64,000 nt of DNA from Acidobacteriota bacterium (GTDB taxonomy: Bacteria; Acidobacteriota; Vicinamibacteria; Vicinamibacterales; UBA8438). The translations under genes and the position numbers were made by a program. The notes beneath the pieces were generated by a model. It worked only from the letters and a program-made list of their open reading frames with translations, was not told the origin of the DNA and searched no databases. The stretch spans positions 129,186 to 193,185 of the forward strand of contig VXRJ01000032.1 in the NCBI GenBank assembly GCA_009838525.1. The letters run 5' to 3'. Shown in pieces: positions 1-7,803 of the stretch; position 1 is the stretch's first letter, and every line of letters starts with the position of its first letter.

Positions 1-365
1 CGCAGCCAGATCGAGTTGTCGTAGTGGATGTTCTCCTGGGTCTGCCGGGTCACCTCGGCCCGTTCCTCATCGGTCTCGGCCGCGAGCACGCTACGCGCGC
101 GGAGTGGGTCGACGCCTTCTGCGGTAAGGAGCTCGTTGAGCTCGGCCAGCTCCTCTTCTGAGAGCAACCCCTGATCCGCGAGGTTCTCGGGGCGCTCCAG
201 CGGCGTGTAGGTGGAACTCGTCCAGTACCCTTGAAGGTCCGGATGACCCCACGGCGTCCGGTCGGACGGCGCATCACCCGATTGTGCGACAACGGGCGCC
301 ACCGCCAGCGACGCCGCCGCGAAGGCCCCAGCCGCCAGATGCAACACCACAGGTCGTCGGCGCAT
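1..365 (-). CDS. PDLQG-family secreted protein, N-terminal part only
   Basis: The gene runs off the left edge; 121 codons are visible from an ATG at 365. The product begins with a signal peptide (MRRRPVVLHLAAG..., probable cleavage after VVAQ), followed by TPWGHPDLQGYW and TPLERP. This is the N-terminal signature shared with five other genes in the window. The function of the family is unknown. Later residues (Glu/Ala-rich, TEEERAEV-like) match the region that precedes the conserved core in relatives. It is divergently arranged with the relative at 600. Family membership is seen directly; export is inferred from the signal peptide. Confidence 0.8.
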   Translation of the reverse strand, partial: MRRRPVVLHLAAGAFAAASLAVAPVVAQSGDAPSDRTPWGHPDLQGYWTSSTYTPLERPENLADQGLLSEEELAELNELLTAEGVDPLRARSVLAAETDEERAEVTRQTQENIHYDNSIWL

Positions 366-599
366 GACAACTTCCCCCTTCAGCCGGATCGGACCATCAT
401 GGCCTGACCGGGGTCAAGTTGCAATACCGGCCGCGTCGGCCTCAGGCGCCGGGTCTGGGTAGGACGCTCGAAGAACCGGAATCGGACGCGGTGTCCCAAC
501 AGGATCCGGCGGGACGGACCGCCCGATTCCGAGTTCGTTGCTGACCGAAGCTCGTTGCTGTTAACATTCACACTTACGCTTGCACGAGCAGCACGATAG
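366..599. other. divergent intergenic region, probable promoters
   Basis: This 234-bp gap lies between two divergent PDLQG-family genes and should hold both promoters. I see no convincing ORF and no clear -35/-10 pair; the most AT-rich stretch is around 550-585. Confidence 0.5.
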
Positions 600-1436
600 A
601 TGATGACAACTGCACGTTTTTCTCCTGTACGAATGGCGCTCCGGTTCGCGGCGATGGTGGCGCTCGTTGCGACTCCCGCATGGGCTCAGAGCGGTGACGT
701 TCCGCGCACTTCCTGGGACGACCGGCCCGACCTCAACGGCGTCTGGCAGACCATGAGCACCGCCAACTGGAACCTGGAAGACCATCAGGCCTCGGCCGGT
801 CATCCCGACCTGGGGGCCATCGGCGCGCAGCCCCCGGGACAGGGCGTGGTGGTCGGTGGGGAGATTCCCTACACCGCCGAGGCGCGGCGGCAGCGGGACG
901 AGAACTTCGCGAACCGGATGGGCAACGACCCGGAGGCGAAGTGCTTCATGCCTGGCGTGCCCCGCGCCAACTACATGCCCTACCCCTTCCAGATCATCCA
1001 GGGCGACCGGAAAATCCTCATGATCTACGGCTTCGCCGAGGCGAACCGGACGATCCACATGGACAAGGAGAATCCCGAGTCACCGCCGCTTGACAGCTGG
1101 ATGGGCCGATCGCACGGCCGATGGGAGGGCGACACGCTCGTCGTGGACGCCGAGGGCTTCACCGGCGAGCAGTGGTTCGACCGAGCCGGCAACTTCGCCA
1201 GTTCGGGACTGCACGTGACGGAGCGTTACACGCCAATGGGGCCGAACGTGCTCCGTTACGAAGCGCGGCTCGAGGATCCGAACACCTTCACCCAGCCCTG
1301 GGACATCAGCCTCCTGCTCTATCGCCGGCTGGAGGAGAACGCGCGGGTACTGGAATTCAAGTGCATCGAGTTCTCGGAGGACCTGCTGTACGGCCACCTG
1401 AGGAGGGTGCCGAGCAGGCCGCCACCGGACCAGTAG
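600..1436 (+). CDS. PDLQG-family secreted protein of unknown function
   Basis: A 278-residue protein with a signal peptide (hydrophobic stretch, then TPAWAQS). DRPDLNGVWQ follows at about residue 43. The conserved core is present: KCFMPGVPR, MPYPFQIIQ, SHGRWEGDTLVVDAEGF, then a WFDRAGNF segment and DPNTFTQPWDI. It is most like the protein at 12040-12816, sharing PGQGVVVG, EIPY and WFDRAGNF. The start is uncertain because no strong ribosome site is visible and ATG 633 is also possible. The next gene starts 37 bp downstream on the same strand. Nothing visible identifies a catalytic residue. Confidence 0.85.
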   Translation: MMTTARFSPVRMALRFAAMVALVATPAWAQSGDVPRTSWDDRPDLNGVWQTMSTANWNLEDHQASAGHPDLGAIGAQPPGQGVVVGGEIPYTAEARRQRDENFANRMGNDPEAKCFMPGVPRANYMPYPFQIIQGDRKILMIYGFAEANRTIHMDKENPESPPLDSWMGRSHGRWEGDTLVVDAEGFTGEQWFDRAGNFASSGLHVTERYTPMGPNVLRYEARLEDPNTFTQPWDISLLLYRRLEENARVLEFKCIEFSEDLLYGHLRRVPSRPPPDQ

Positions 1437-1473
1437 GACTTTGATGGCCGCATCGACGCGGAGGAGACAGGCC

Positions 1474-3225
1474 ATGACCACCACACGCATTGCACTGACA
1501 CTATTTGCCGCGGCGCTGTTTGTCGCCGGCGCTCCGGAGATGGTCCGGGCCGCCGAGGCGGACTACCACCATGTGTACATCACCTCGTCCGCGCCTCCCG
1601 AATCGGTCCGGTGGTACATTCGGCATCTCGGCTGCGAGGCCATCGCCGACCGGGACGACGCCGCGAACTGCCACGGCGTCGACGTGGCCTTCATCGTGCA
1701 GCCGACTATGGGGAGCACGCAGGGCACCGGCGTGAACCACATCGGCTTCTCGTTCGCCGACCTGACGGCGAAGATGGCGGAACTCGAGGCGGTCGGCGTA
1801 CGCGGCTCGGGCGTCCGGCTTCAGCGCTTCTCCGATGGCTCGACGCTGCGCGAATCGCCGGGCGGCTATCTCCATGGCTACATCTTCGACCCGTGGGGCA
1901 CGCGTATCGAGATGGTGGAGGATTCTGACAAACTCGGTTTCCATCACATCCATCTGAGTGCGACCGATCCGGCGGCGACGCTCGCCTGGTATCAGCAGAT
2001 GTTCGGCGGCGAGCAGGCCACGCACGCGGGAACGGACGACGGCCTGCAATTCGACAACCTCTGGATCTTCGCGACCGAGCATCCGGAAGGGACGCCCGCG
2101 ACGACCGAGGGGCGCGCAATCGACCACATCGCCTTCGTCGTCGACGACCTCGACGCGGCGGCCGAAGAGATGCGCTCGGCAGGTGTCGAGTTCGCCGAGG
2201 ATCCACAAGTGCCCGCGAACGGCCGCACGTCGGCCCGGCGCGCGCTCGTCCGCGGCCCGGACAATGTCCGGCTGGCGGTGGTGGAGACGGGTTTCGCCGG
2301 CATCGACAGTGCGAGCGCGGCGCGGGTCTTTGCCGACGTGACCGAACCGTTCGACACGCCGCAGACACCGTGGGGGGAGCCGGATCTGCAGGGGGTCTGG
2401 ACCGGCAACGCGTCGCACGGCATCCCGCTTGAGCGCCCCGAGGACCTGGTTGACATCGACTCGCTCACTCCCGAGGAGGCGGCGGCGCGGCGCGAGCGCG
2501 GCACGCTCGGCAGCATTTGGGGTTACGAGCGCGAGTGGCGCGACACGACGCTCAGCTACGACAAGAACGCGCCGTCGACGCAGGTGGCGATGATCATCGA
2601 TCCGCCGGATGGCCGCATTCCCCCGCTGACGCCGGAAGGCGAGCAGCGCGCGGCCCAGGTGGCGGCCGACAACCGTCGCTATTCGACCAGCAACGTGGCC
2701 GGGCCGGAGGAAGTATCCCCCTACGTCCGCTGCATCACGCGCGGGTTGCCGAACCTGATGTTCCCGGGCGTCTACAACAACGGCCTGCAGATCTACCAGG
2801 GTCCCGGTTTCGTCGCCATTCAGAAGGAAATGATCCACGAGACGCGGGTCATTCCGACGACCGCCCAGCCGCGGCTGGGCGACAAGCTCGACACTTGGCT
2901 GGGCGACCCGCAGGGCCGCTGGGAGGGCGACACCCTGGTCGTCGAGACGACGAACTTCAACGGCCGCGCGTCGTTCCGCGGCTCGAGCCCCGACATGGTG
3001 CTGACCGAGCGGTTTACGCGGCTCAGCCCGACGCGACTGGAGTACCAGTTCACGGTGAGCGACCCGGCCATCTGGACCGCGCCGTACACGGGTCGCTTCA
3101 CGTTCGATCTGGACGACGAGCAGTATGAACTGGTCGAGTACGCCTGCCACGAAGGCAACTACGGGATGACGAACATCCTGAGCGGCGCGCGGGCGCGCGA
3201 GGCCGAAGAGGCTAGCGGCCGCTAG
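1474..3225 (+). CDS. secreted fusion: two VOC (glyoxalase-fold) domains plus PDLQG domain
   Basis: A 583-residue protein. ATG 1474 is chosen because GGAGGAGA lies about 8 bp upstream; in-frame TTG 1441 and ATG 1444 lack this. After a signal peptide (cleavage near VRAAEA) come a VOC domain at about residues 30-150 (HHVYITSS, NHIGFSF, IEMVED: the His/His/Glu pattern of metal-binding VOC folds) and a second at about 155-275 (HHIHLSATDP, DHIAFVVDDL). A full PDLQG domain follows from about residue 298 (TPWGEPDLQGVW, DPPDGRIPP, CITRGLPN, GDPQGRWEGDTLVVETTNF). The fusion is continuous in one frame. VOC proteins usually act on small molecules through a divalent metal, which hints that the PDLQG partner acts on the same kind of substrate; that is inference. 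Confidence 0.85.
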   Translation: MTTTRIALTLFAAALFVAGAPEMVRAAEADYHHVYITSSAPPESVRWYIRHLGCEAIADRDDAANCHGVDVAFIVQPTMGSTQGTGVNHIGFSFADLTAKMAELEAVGVRGSGVRLQRFSDGSTLRESPGGYLHGYIFDPWGTRIEMVEDSDKLGFHHIHLSATDPAATLAWYQQMFGGEQATHAGTDDGLQFDNLWIFATEHPEGTPATTEGRAIDHIAFVVDDLDAAAEEMRSAGVEFAEDPQVPANGRTSARRALVRGPDNVRLAVVETGFAGIDSASAARVFADVTEPFDTPQTPWGEPDLQGVWTGNASHGIPLERPEDLVDIDSLTPEEAAARRERGTLGSIWGYEREWRDTTLSYDKNAPSTQVAMIIDPPDGRIPPLTPEGEQRAAQVAADNRRYSTSNVAGPEEVSPYVRCITRGLPNLMFPGVYNNGLQIYQGPGFVAIQKEMIHETRVIPTTAQPRLGDKLDTWLGDPQGRWEGDTLVVETTNFNGRASFRGSSPDMVLTERFTRLSPTRLEYQFTVSDPAIWTAPYTGRFTFDLDDEQYELVEYACHEGNYGMTNILSGARAREAEEASGR

Positions 3226-3287
3226 ACCAGCCACACCGACAAACCGAGAGGGCCTGGGAACAACAAGATCAGCGAGGTATTTCACCG

Positions 3288-3725
3288 ATGCGGAACAGAC
3301 TGACACTGACTTGCGCGGGTATCGCGCTCGCAGTCTTGCTGGCGGGCGGATCGGCGCTCGCGCACCACGCATTCTCGGCGGAGTTCGACGCGACGAAGCC
3401 GGTGGCGTTGCGGGGCAAGATCACCAAGATGGAGTGGATCAACCCGCATGCCTGGATGCATCTCGAGGTGACCAAGGAAGATGGCACCATCGAGAACTGG
3501 ATGATCGAGGCGGGCCCGCCGGGAGCGCTTGTCCGGCGCGGCTGGCGGAAGGACTCGGTCACTCCCGGTATCGAGGTGCTCGTCGAGGGCTACCAGGCGA
3601 TTGACGGCGCCCTACGCGCCAACGGCCGCGACGTGACGTTCCCCGACGGGACACGCCTGTTCGCCGGATCGTCCGGCACCGGCGCTCCGCTCGACGGTCG
3701 CGACCCGACCGAGCCGGCGCGCTAG
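3288..3725 (+). CDS. DUF6152-like secreted small protein
   Basis: A 145-residue protein with a signal peptide ending in ALAHH. Then come HAFSAEFDATKPV, LRGKITKMEWINPHAW and a C-terminal FPDGTRLFAGSSGTGAP. It is clearly homologous to 12832-13245 (same HHxFSAEFD, EWxNPHxWxH, FAGSSGTGAP blocks). I assign the family as DUF6152 from these motifs. The conserved histidines after the signal peptide could bind a metal, which is inference. It follows the VOC-PDLQG fusion by 62 bp, so it is probably cotranscribed. The second homologue also sits beside PDLQG genes, so the link is repeated. Confidence 0.8.
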   Translation: MRNRLTLTCAGIALAVLLAGGSALAHHAFSAEFDATKPVALRGKITKMEWINPHAWMHLEVTKEDGTIENWMIEAGPPGALVRRGWRKDSVTPGIEVLVEGYQAIDGALRANGRDVTFPDGTRLFAGSSGTGAPLDGRDPTEPAR

Positions 3726-3728
3726 CCG

Positions 3729-3752
3729 GGTGCGCCGGCCTCCGGGCCGGCA
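3729..3752. repeat. palindromic intergenic repeat, family A
   Basis: GGTGC followed by a perfect 7-bp stem GCCGGCC (3734-3740), loop TCCG, GGCCGGC (3745-3751) and a final A. The same unit recurs at 6127, 30873 and 36515. It sits between converging genes. Confidence 0.75.
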
Positions 3753-3808
3753 CAAGTCAGTTTCTTCTGGATCTGGAACACGCGGCACCGCCACGCACTC
3801 GGCGGCAG

Positions 3809-4846
3809 CTACCGCGCTGCTTCTTCGGCCAGCCGCGCCGTCCGTAGCATCCCCACGATCGACACGTTCCCCTCGTGGCAGGCGAACTCGAAGAGCGCCT
3901 CGTCGCCGCCACGGTCGTGTAGCGGTAGTTCCGCCGTCCACGGCGTCTCCCACGTTGTCGGATCGGCAAGCGTCACGTGGTACATCAGGGTGTCCGCCGC
4001 CACCCGGGTGAACCGCTCCACCAGATGCAGGCCTTCCGCTGCCCCCTGGTACTCGCTCTTCGGTGAGAAGTTCGTCGTCTCGACCACCAGAGTGTCGCCT
4101 TCCCATCGGCCCCTCGAGTCGCCGTTCCATTGCCGCACCGACTCGGGAACGTGCGGCCTCCCGTCGATCGGAATGATCCGCGCGTCGTGGAAGGCCTCCA
4201 TCAGAAAGACGACGTGATCCGGCGTCTGGAAGATCTGGTAGTAGCTGTACGGGCCGGCGCCGAAGTTGCCGCCCAGGCGCGGCACACCGGTCGTAATGCA
4301 ACGGTGGTTGTTGCTCAGGTCCTCGGGTCCGAGCTTCTCGTTCCAGCCCCGATCGACTTCGGCGAGCCGCGCCGCCCCGTCCGGCCGCCGCGGCGGGATC
4401 CGCCCGTCCGGCGGGTCGATCACCAAAGAGGTCCGCTCGTCGAACACGAAGCCGATCATGCCGATCGAACTGCTGGTGGACCATGCCTCGTAGGTGTCGA
4501 CATCCTGGACCGCGGCGCGGAAGGCCCCGTCCGCCGTGGCGAACGCACTCCGGCCGTTGTCGAAGATCCGGTCCGCCCGTTCCTGCAGCGTAGCTACTTC
4601 CTCCGCGGTCCACTGGTCGCGGTCCGCCACGTAGGCGGGGCGCTCGAGGGGCGTGCCGCTGTCGCTTACCCAGACTCCCGACAGATCCGGCGTGCCGTCC
4701 GGCAGACGCGGCGTTTCCCAGCTCTCGGCCGCTTCCTGCGCCGCGGCCGGAAGCGCGATGAATCCCGCCGCAAACGCCGCCAGCGCGAACGTCACGACCG
4801 CCGGCCGCAAGCCGGCGATGCACCGATCCGGCATCCGTTCCTGCAT
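3809..4846 (-). CDS. PDLQG-family secreted protein of unknown function
   Basis: 345 residues from ATG 4846, chosen because AGGGGAGG lies 6-7 bp upstream; an in-frame start at 4894 lacks this. The signal peptide ends at ALPAAAQE. Family blocks follow: DGTPDLSGVW, TPLERP, DPPDGRIPP, CITTGVPRLG, a Tyr-rich segment, DGRPHVPESV, GDSRGRWEGDTLVVETTNF and FACHEGN. It belongs to the longer subtype, like the C-terminal domain of the fusion at 1474 (both keep a DPPDGRIPP block and end with ACHEGN plus an Ala/Arg-rich tail). It converges with the DUF6152 gene. No enzymatic motif is recognised. Confidence 0.85.
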   Translation of the reverse strand: MQERMPDRCIAGLRPAVVTFALAAFAAGFIALPAAAQEAAESWETPRLPDGTPDLSGVWVSDSGTPLERPAYVADRDQWTAEEVATLQERADRIFDNGRSAFATADGAFRAAVQDVDTYEAWSTSSSIGMIGFVFDERTSLVIDPPDGRIPPRRPDGAARLAEVDRGWNEKLGPEDLSNNHRCITTGVPRLGGNFGAGPYSYYQIFQTPDHVVFLMEAFHDARIIPIDGRPHVPESVRQWNGDSRGRWEGDTLVVETTNFSPKSEYQGAAEGLHLVERFTRVAADTLMYHVTLADPTTWETPWTAELPLHDRGGDEALFEFACHEGNVSIVGMLRTARLAEEAAR

Positions 4847-4953
4847 GCGGAGCCTCCCCTGGTACTGGGGCCATCCTACCCCTTTCGGGCACATCTGTGA
4901 TACGAATAGTGCCGATCAGCGGATGACCGCGACCTAGTGAGGGAGACCGAAGA

Positions 4954-6120
4954 ATGTCGAAGGAAACGACCCGGCGTGATGTCCTGAAAGGAAGCGTGGC
5001 AGCGGCAGGTTTCGGGATGGTGGGGCTGCCTCACTGGGCGATGCCCGCACTCGCGCAGGGCGAGACACTGATGGAGTTCACGGACGTTCCGGAGGACACC
5101 CAGTGGATCCGCGGACCGGATCGCCGGATCATCGACGTCCGGCAGATCGACGGCCAATTCACGCCGATCAATCAGTTCTTCACGACACAGCATTACGGCC
5201 ACCCCGAGATCGACACCGCGACGCACCGGCTGCGCGTCTCCGGGCTGGTCGACACGCACCTCGAACTCTCTCTCGCCGACCTGCGCTCCATGCCGAGCCG
5301 CGATCTCGTCTTCGGCTTCGAGTGCTCCGGCAACCGCGGCCCCCTCAACGGCCTGTCGAGCAACGGCCGCTGGACCGGCGTCCCGCTGCGCGCGGTCCTC
5401 GAGCGCGCAGGTGTGCAGGACGAGGCGCGCGAGTTCGTCTTCTTTGGCGCCGACCGCGGCGAGGAAGAAGTCCTGTGGCGTGGCCGGACGTTCAACGTCG
5501 ATCAGCAGTACGGCCGGAGCCTAGAGCGAGATCAGGCCCTGGGCGACGAAGCCCTCCTCGCCTATGACCTGAACGGGGAGCCGCTGACCGCACACCAGGG
5601 CCGCCCCCTGCGGCTGCTGGTGCCCGGCTGGTACGGCGCGCCGAACGTCAAGTGGCTGGCCGAGATCCACGTGCAGAAGGACCAGTACCTCGGCCGGTGG
5701 CAGGCCCGTTCCTACCGGACGCTCAAGGGCGAGATGGTCAACGGCGAGATGAAGTGGAAGGAAACCGCCATCTCGACCATGCGCCTGAAGTCGTACGTCG
5801 CGCGGGTGACGGCGGTCGACGGCGCGCACAACGTCTTCGGCGTCGTGCTCAACGACGGGACGCCGATCCACTCCGTCGAGGTGCAGATCGACAACGGTCC
5901 GTGGCAGCACGCAACGCTCGACCCGTCCACGATGAGCGAGAGGTACTCCTGGAAGTTCTTCAACTACCGGTGGGAAGGCGCCACTCCGGGTGAGCACACC
6001 GTCACGTCGCGCGTGACTGACGCCAATGGCAACGTGCAGCCGACGGCGGAGGAACTCGAGAACAAGATGACGTTCCTCGAGTCCAACGAACAGTTCCCGC
6101 GGAACGTGATCATCGCGTAG
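4954..6120 (+). CDS. sulfite-oxidase-like molybdopterin enzyme, Tat-exported
   Basis: A 388-residue protein with a good ribosome site (GAGGGAGA). The N-terminus carries a twin-arginine signal (TTRRDVLKG, then a hydrophobic stretch ending ALAQG). The catalytic domain of the sulfite oxidase family spans about residues 80-260; Cys124 in FECSGN is the expected molybdenum ligand. The C-terminal third (about 275-388) matches the Mo-cofactor dimerisation domain, with an Ig-like fold. There is no haem b domain, as in bacterial SorA/SorT-type enzymes. Family membership is confident; the substrate (sulfite or another oxyanion or organosulfur compound) is not determined by the sequence. No adjacent cytochrome gene is visible. 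Confidence 0.88.
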   Translation: MSKETTRRDVLKGSVAAAGFGMVGLPHWAMPALAQGETLMEFTDVPEDTQWIRGPDRRIIDVRQIDGQFTPINQFFTTQHYGHPEIDTATHRLRVSGLVDTHLELSLADLRSMPSRDLVFGFECSGNRGPLNGLSSNGRWTGVPLRAVLERAGVQDEAREFVFFGADRGEEEVLWRGRTFNVDQQYGRSLERDQALGDEALLAYDLNGEPLTAHQGRPLRLLVPGWYGAPNVKWLAEIHVQKDQYLGRWQARSYRTLKGEMVNGEMKWKETAISTMRLKSYVARVTAVDGAHNVFGVVLNDGTPIHSVEVQIDNGPWQHATLDPSTMSERYSWKFFNYRWEGATPGEHTVTSRVTDANGNVQPTAEELENKMTFLESNEQFPRNVIIA

Positions 6121-6126
6121 GCAGCA

Positions 6127-6162
6127 GGTGCGCCGGCCGGTGCGCCGGCCTCCAGGCCGGCA
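6127..6162. repeat. palindromic intergenic repeat, family A, 1.5 copies
   Basis: A partial unit (GGTGCGCCGGCC) is followed directly by a complete unit with stem GCCGGCC, loop TCCA, GGCCGGC. It lies between the converging molybdoenzyme and arsS genes, 6 bp from the arsS stop codon. Confidence 0.78.
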
Positions 6163-6167
6163 GGGCC

Positions 6168-7217
6168 CTACTCGACAGTCGCGCCCGAACAGCTCGACCC
6201 GGCGCCCGCCGTGCACCCGAAGCAATGGCGGTCGGTCACGATCGTGCGCGCTTCAAGTGCGCCCAGATCGAAGTCCCCGATGTGCCGCGGCGATCGTCCG
6301 TTCACCGGTAGTTCCAGCATCTGATTGAAGTCGCAGTCGTACAGGGTCCCGTCCCAGCCGACCGACAGCGTGTTCCGGCACATGACGCCTCTCGCCGCCG
6401 TCGGATTGTAGGCATCGACCAGCCGGTGCATGTAGGACTCGAGGTTGCCCGATTCAATCAGCCATTCCAGGAACCGGCTGATGGGCATATTGGTGATCGT
6501 GTACAGCGCGTCGAAACGGATGCCGTACCGCCGATCCAATTCCCGCTTCCATTCCTGCTCCAGCGAGGCCTGTCTCGGCGGCAGGTACGCTCCGACCGGA
6601 TTCGTGACCAGCACGAGCCGCAATCCGGAGCGACCGGCGCCGTAACCCGCCGCATTCAAGCGCTGCAGCGCCTCGATCGACTTCTCGAAGACGCCCTCGC
6701 CCCGCTGCGCATCGGTATTGAGTTGCCGGTAGTGCGGCAACGAACAGACGACCTCCACCCGGTGCCTGGCGAGAAAGTCGACCAGGTCCGCCTGCGACGG
6801 CAGATTCAGAACCGTCAGATTGCAACGGTCGATCACGTGGCGGCCGAGGGCGCTGCACTGCTCCACCAGCCAGCGAAAGTTCGGGTTGAGTTCCGGCGCT
6901 CCGCCGGTGATGTCGACCGTCGGGATAGCGGTCCCGCGCAGCGCCTCGACACACTGCACCATGGTCTCACGCGTCATCACTTCGCTCCGATCCGGCCCGG
7001 CATCGACATGGCAATGACGGCAGGTCTGGTTACAGAGCTTCCCGACGTTGATCTGAAGGACCTCGAGGCTCGTGGGACGCAGCGGATGCAGTCCCCCCGC
7101 ATGGAGCGCCGCCGCAAACTCCCGGTCGATTGGCAGGCGACGCAACACGGCAAGCTGCTCGCGGGCTCCGGCCAGCGGGGCCTCGCGCGCGGAAAGAGTC
7201 GGCAGCGCTATGGCCAT
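6168..7217 (-). CDS. arsS: arsenosugar biosynthesis-type radical SAM protein ArsS
   Basis: 349 residues. The radical SAM cluster motif is CNQTCRHCH near residue 62, followed by VDITGGAPELNPNF (SAM-binding GG motif). The C-terminal half is the DUF3641-type region with MCRNTLSVGWDG, DCDFNQML and the Cys-rich end HCFGCTAGAGSSCSG. This pattern is that of ArsS, which makes an arsenosugar precursor from a methylated arsenical and SAM. Some relatives are selenoproteins; here the reading frame has ordinary Cys codons and ends at TAG. The peroxidase-like partner lies 54 bp upstream on the same strand. No arsM is seen nearby. Confidence 0.88.
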   Translation of the reverse strand: MAIALPTLSAREAPLAGAREQLAVLRRLPIDREFAAALHAGGLHPLRPTSLEVLQINVGKLCNQTCRHCHVDAGPDRSEVMTRETMVQCVEALRGTAIPTVDITGGAPELNPNFRWLVEQCSALGRHVIDRCNLTVLNLPSQADLVDFLARHRVEVVCSLPHYRQLNTDAQRGEGVFEKSIEALQRLNAAGYGAGRSGLRLVLVTNPVGAYLPPRQASLEQEWKRELDRRYGIRFDALYTITNMPISRFLEWLIESGNLESYMHRLVDAYNPTAARGVMCRNTLSVGWDGTLYDCDFNQMLELPVNGRSPRHIGDFDLGALEARTIVTDRHCFGCTAGAGSSCSGATVE

Positions 7218-7271
7218 ATACGTGTCAGCGCCCGGAACCCATAGTGAACGACAGCTTGGCAGACACCCGCG

Positions 7272-7667
7272 TCACATGCCGATGCGGCCAGCGCGATTCC
7301 GCATCTGGACACCGTGAACCAGCGACGCGCCGCCCCGGATGGCCGAGGCGACGTGGACCGCTTCGGTCATCTGGTCCACGTCGGCGCCTTTCTCCAGGGC
7401 GTCGGCGCTGTAGGCATCGATGCAATACGGACACTGCACCGCATGGGCGACCGCGAGGGCGATCAGCGACTTCTCGCGGGCCGAAAGGGCGCCGTCTTCG
7501 AACACGGCGTTGTACCAGGCGAAGAACTTCTCCGCCAGTTCCGGCCGGTTCTTGCCGATCTCAGAGAACCGTTCGAGGTCGTCCGCATGGTAGTAGGTGT
7601 CGTGCATGGCTCCCGGCGCACCTCCCAAAACGGCTGGCGCTATGGCGCCTGACGTTTCTGGTTTCAT
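7272..7667 (-). CDS. AhpD/carboxymuconolactone decarboxylase-like protein, arsenosugar-associated
   Basis: 131 residues from ATG 7667, with TTGGAG about 6 bp upstream; a longer frame to 7751 has no such support. The AhpD-fold core has the redox pair CPYC in AVQCPYCIDAYS, a typical alkylhydroperoxidase-like active site, preceded by EKSLIALAVAHA. Proteins of this type are found next to arsS as peroxidase-like partners. It is the first gene of a two-gene operon with arsS. The C-terminal RGGASLVHGVQM is typical of the subgroup. Its precise reaction is unknown. Confidence 0.82.
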   Translation of the reverse strand: MKPETSGAIAPAVLGGAPGAMHDTYYHADDLERFSEIGKNRPELAEKFFAWYNAVFEDGALSAREKSLIALAVAHAVQCPYCIDAYSADALEKGADVDQMTEAVHVASAIRGGASLVHGVQMRNRAGRIGM

Positions 7668-7761
7668 CGTACTCCAAGTACCCCGAACCTGTACCGTGCG
7701 CGTAGGCCCTTGGTCACGGATCTGGTCGGGCTGCCAGCGAGCCACCCCCACGGTCGGCGTA

Positions 7762-7787
7762 CTGACAGAATGTGACAGTCCTACCGT
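7762..7787 (+). promoter_or_regulatory. putative operator/promoter: TGACA direct repeat upstream of WYL regulator
   Basis: CTGACAG (7762-7768) and GTGACAG (7772-7778) place two TGACA half-sites exactly 10 bp apart (7763 and 7773), one helical turn. CCTACCGT follows at 7780. The same arrangement occurs at 8839, ahead of the next gene. It lies 26 bp before the regulator's ATG. Confidence 0.55.
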
Positions 7788-7803
7788 GTAGAAGGGAACC
7801 TCA

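Noticed and set aside
6168-6260. ArsS as a selenoprotein
   Set aside because: The gene ends at TAG after Cys codons in the tail; no in-frame TGA or SECIS is needed or visible.
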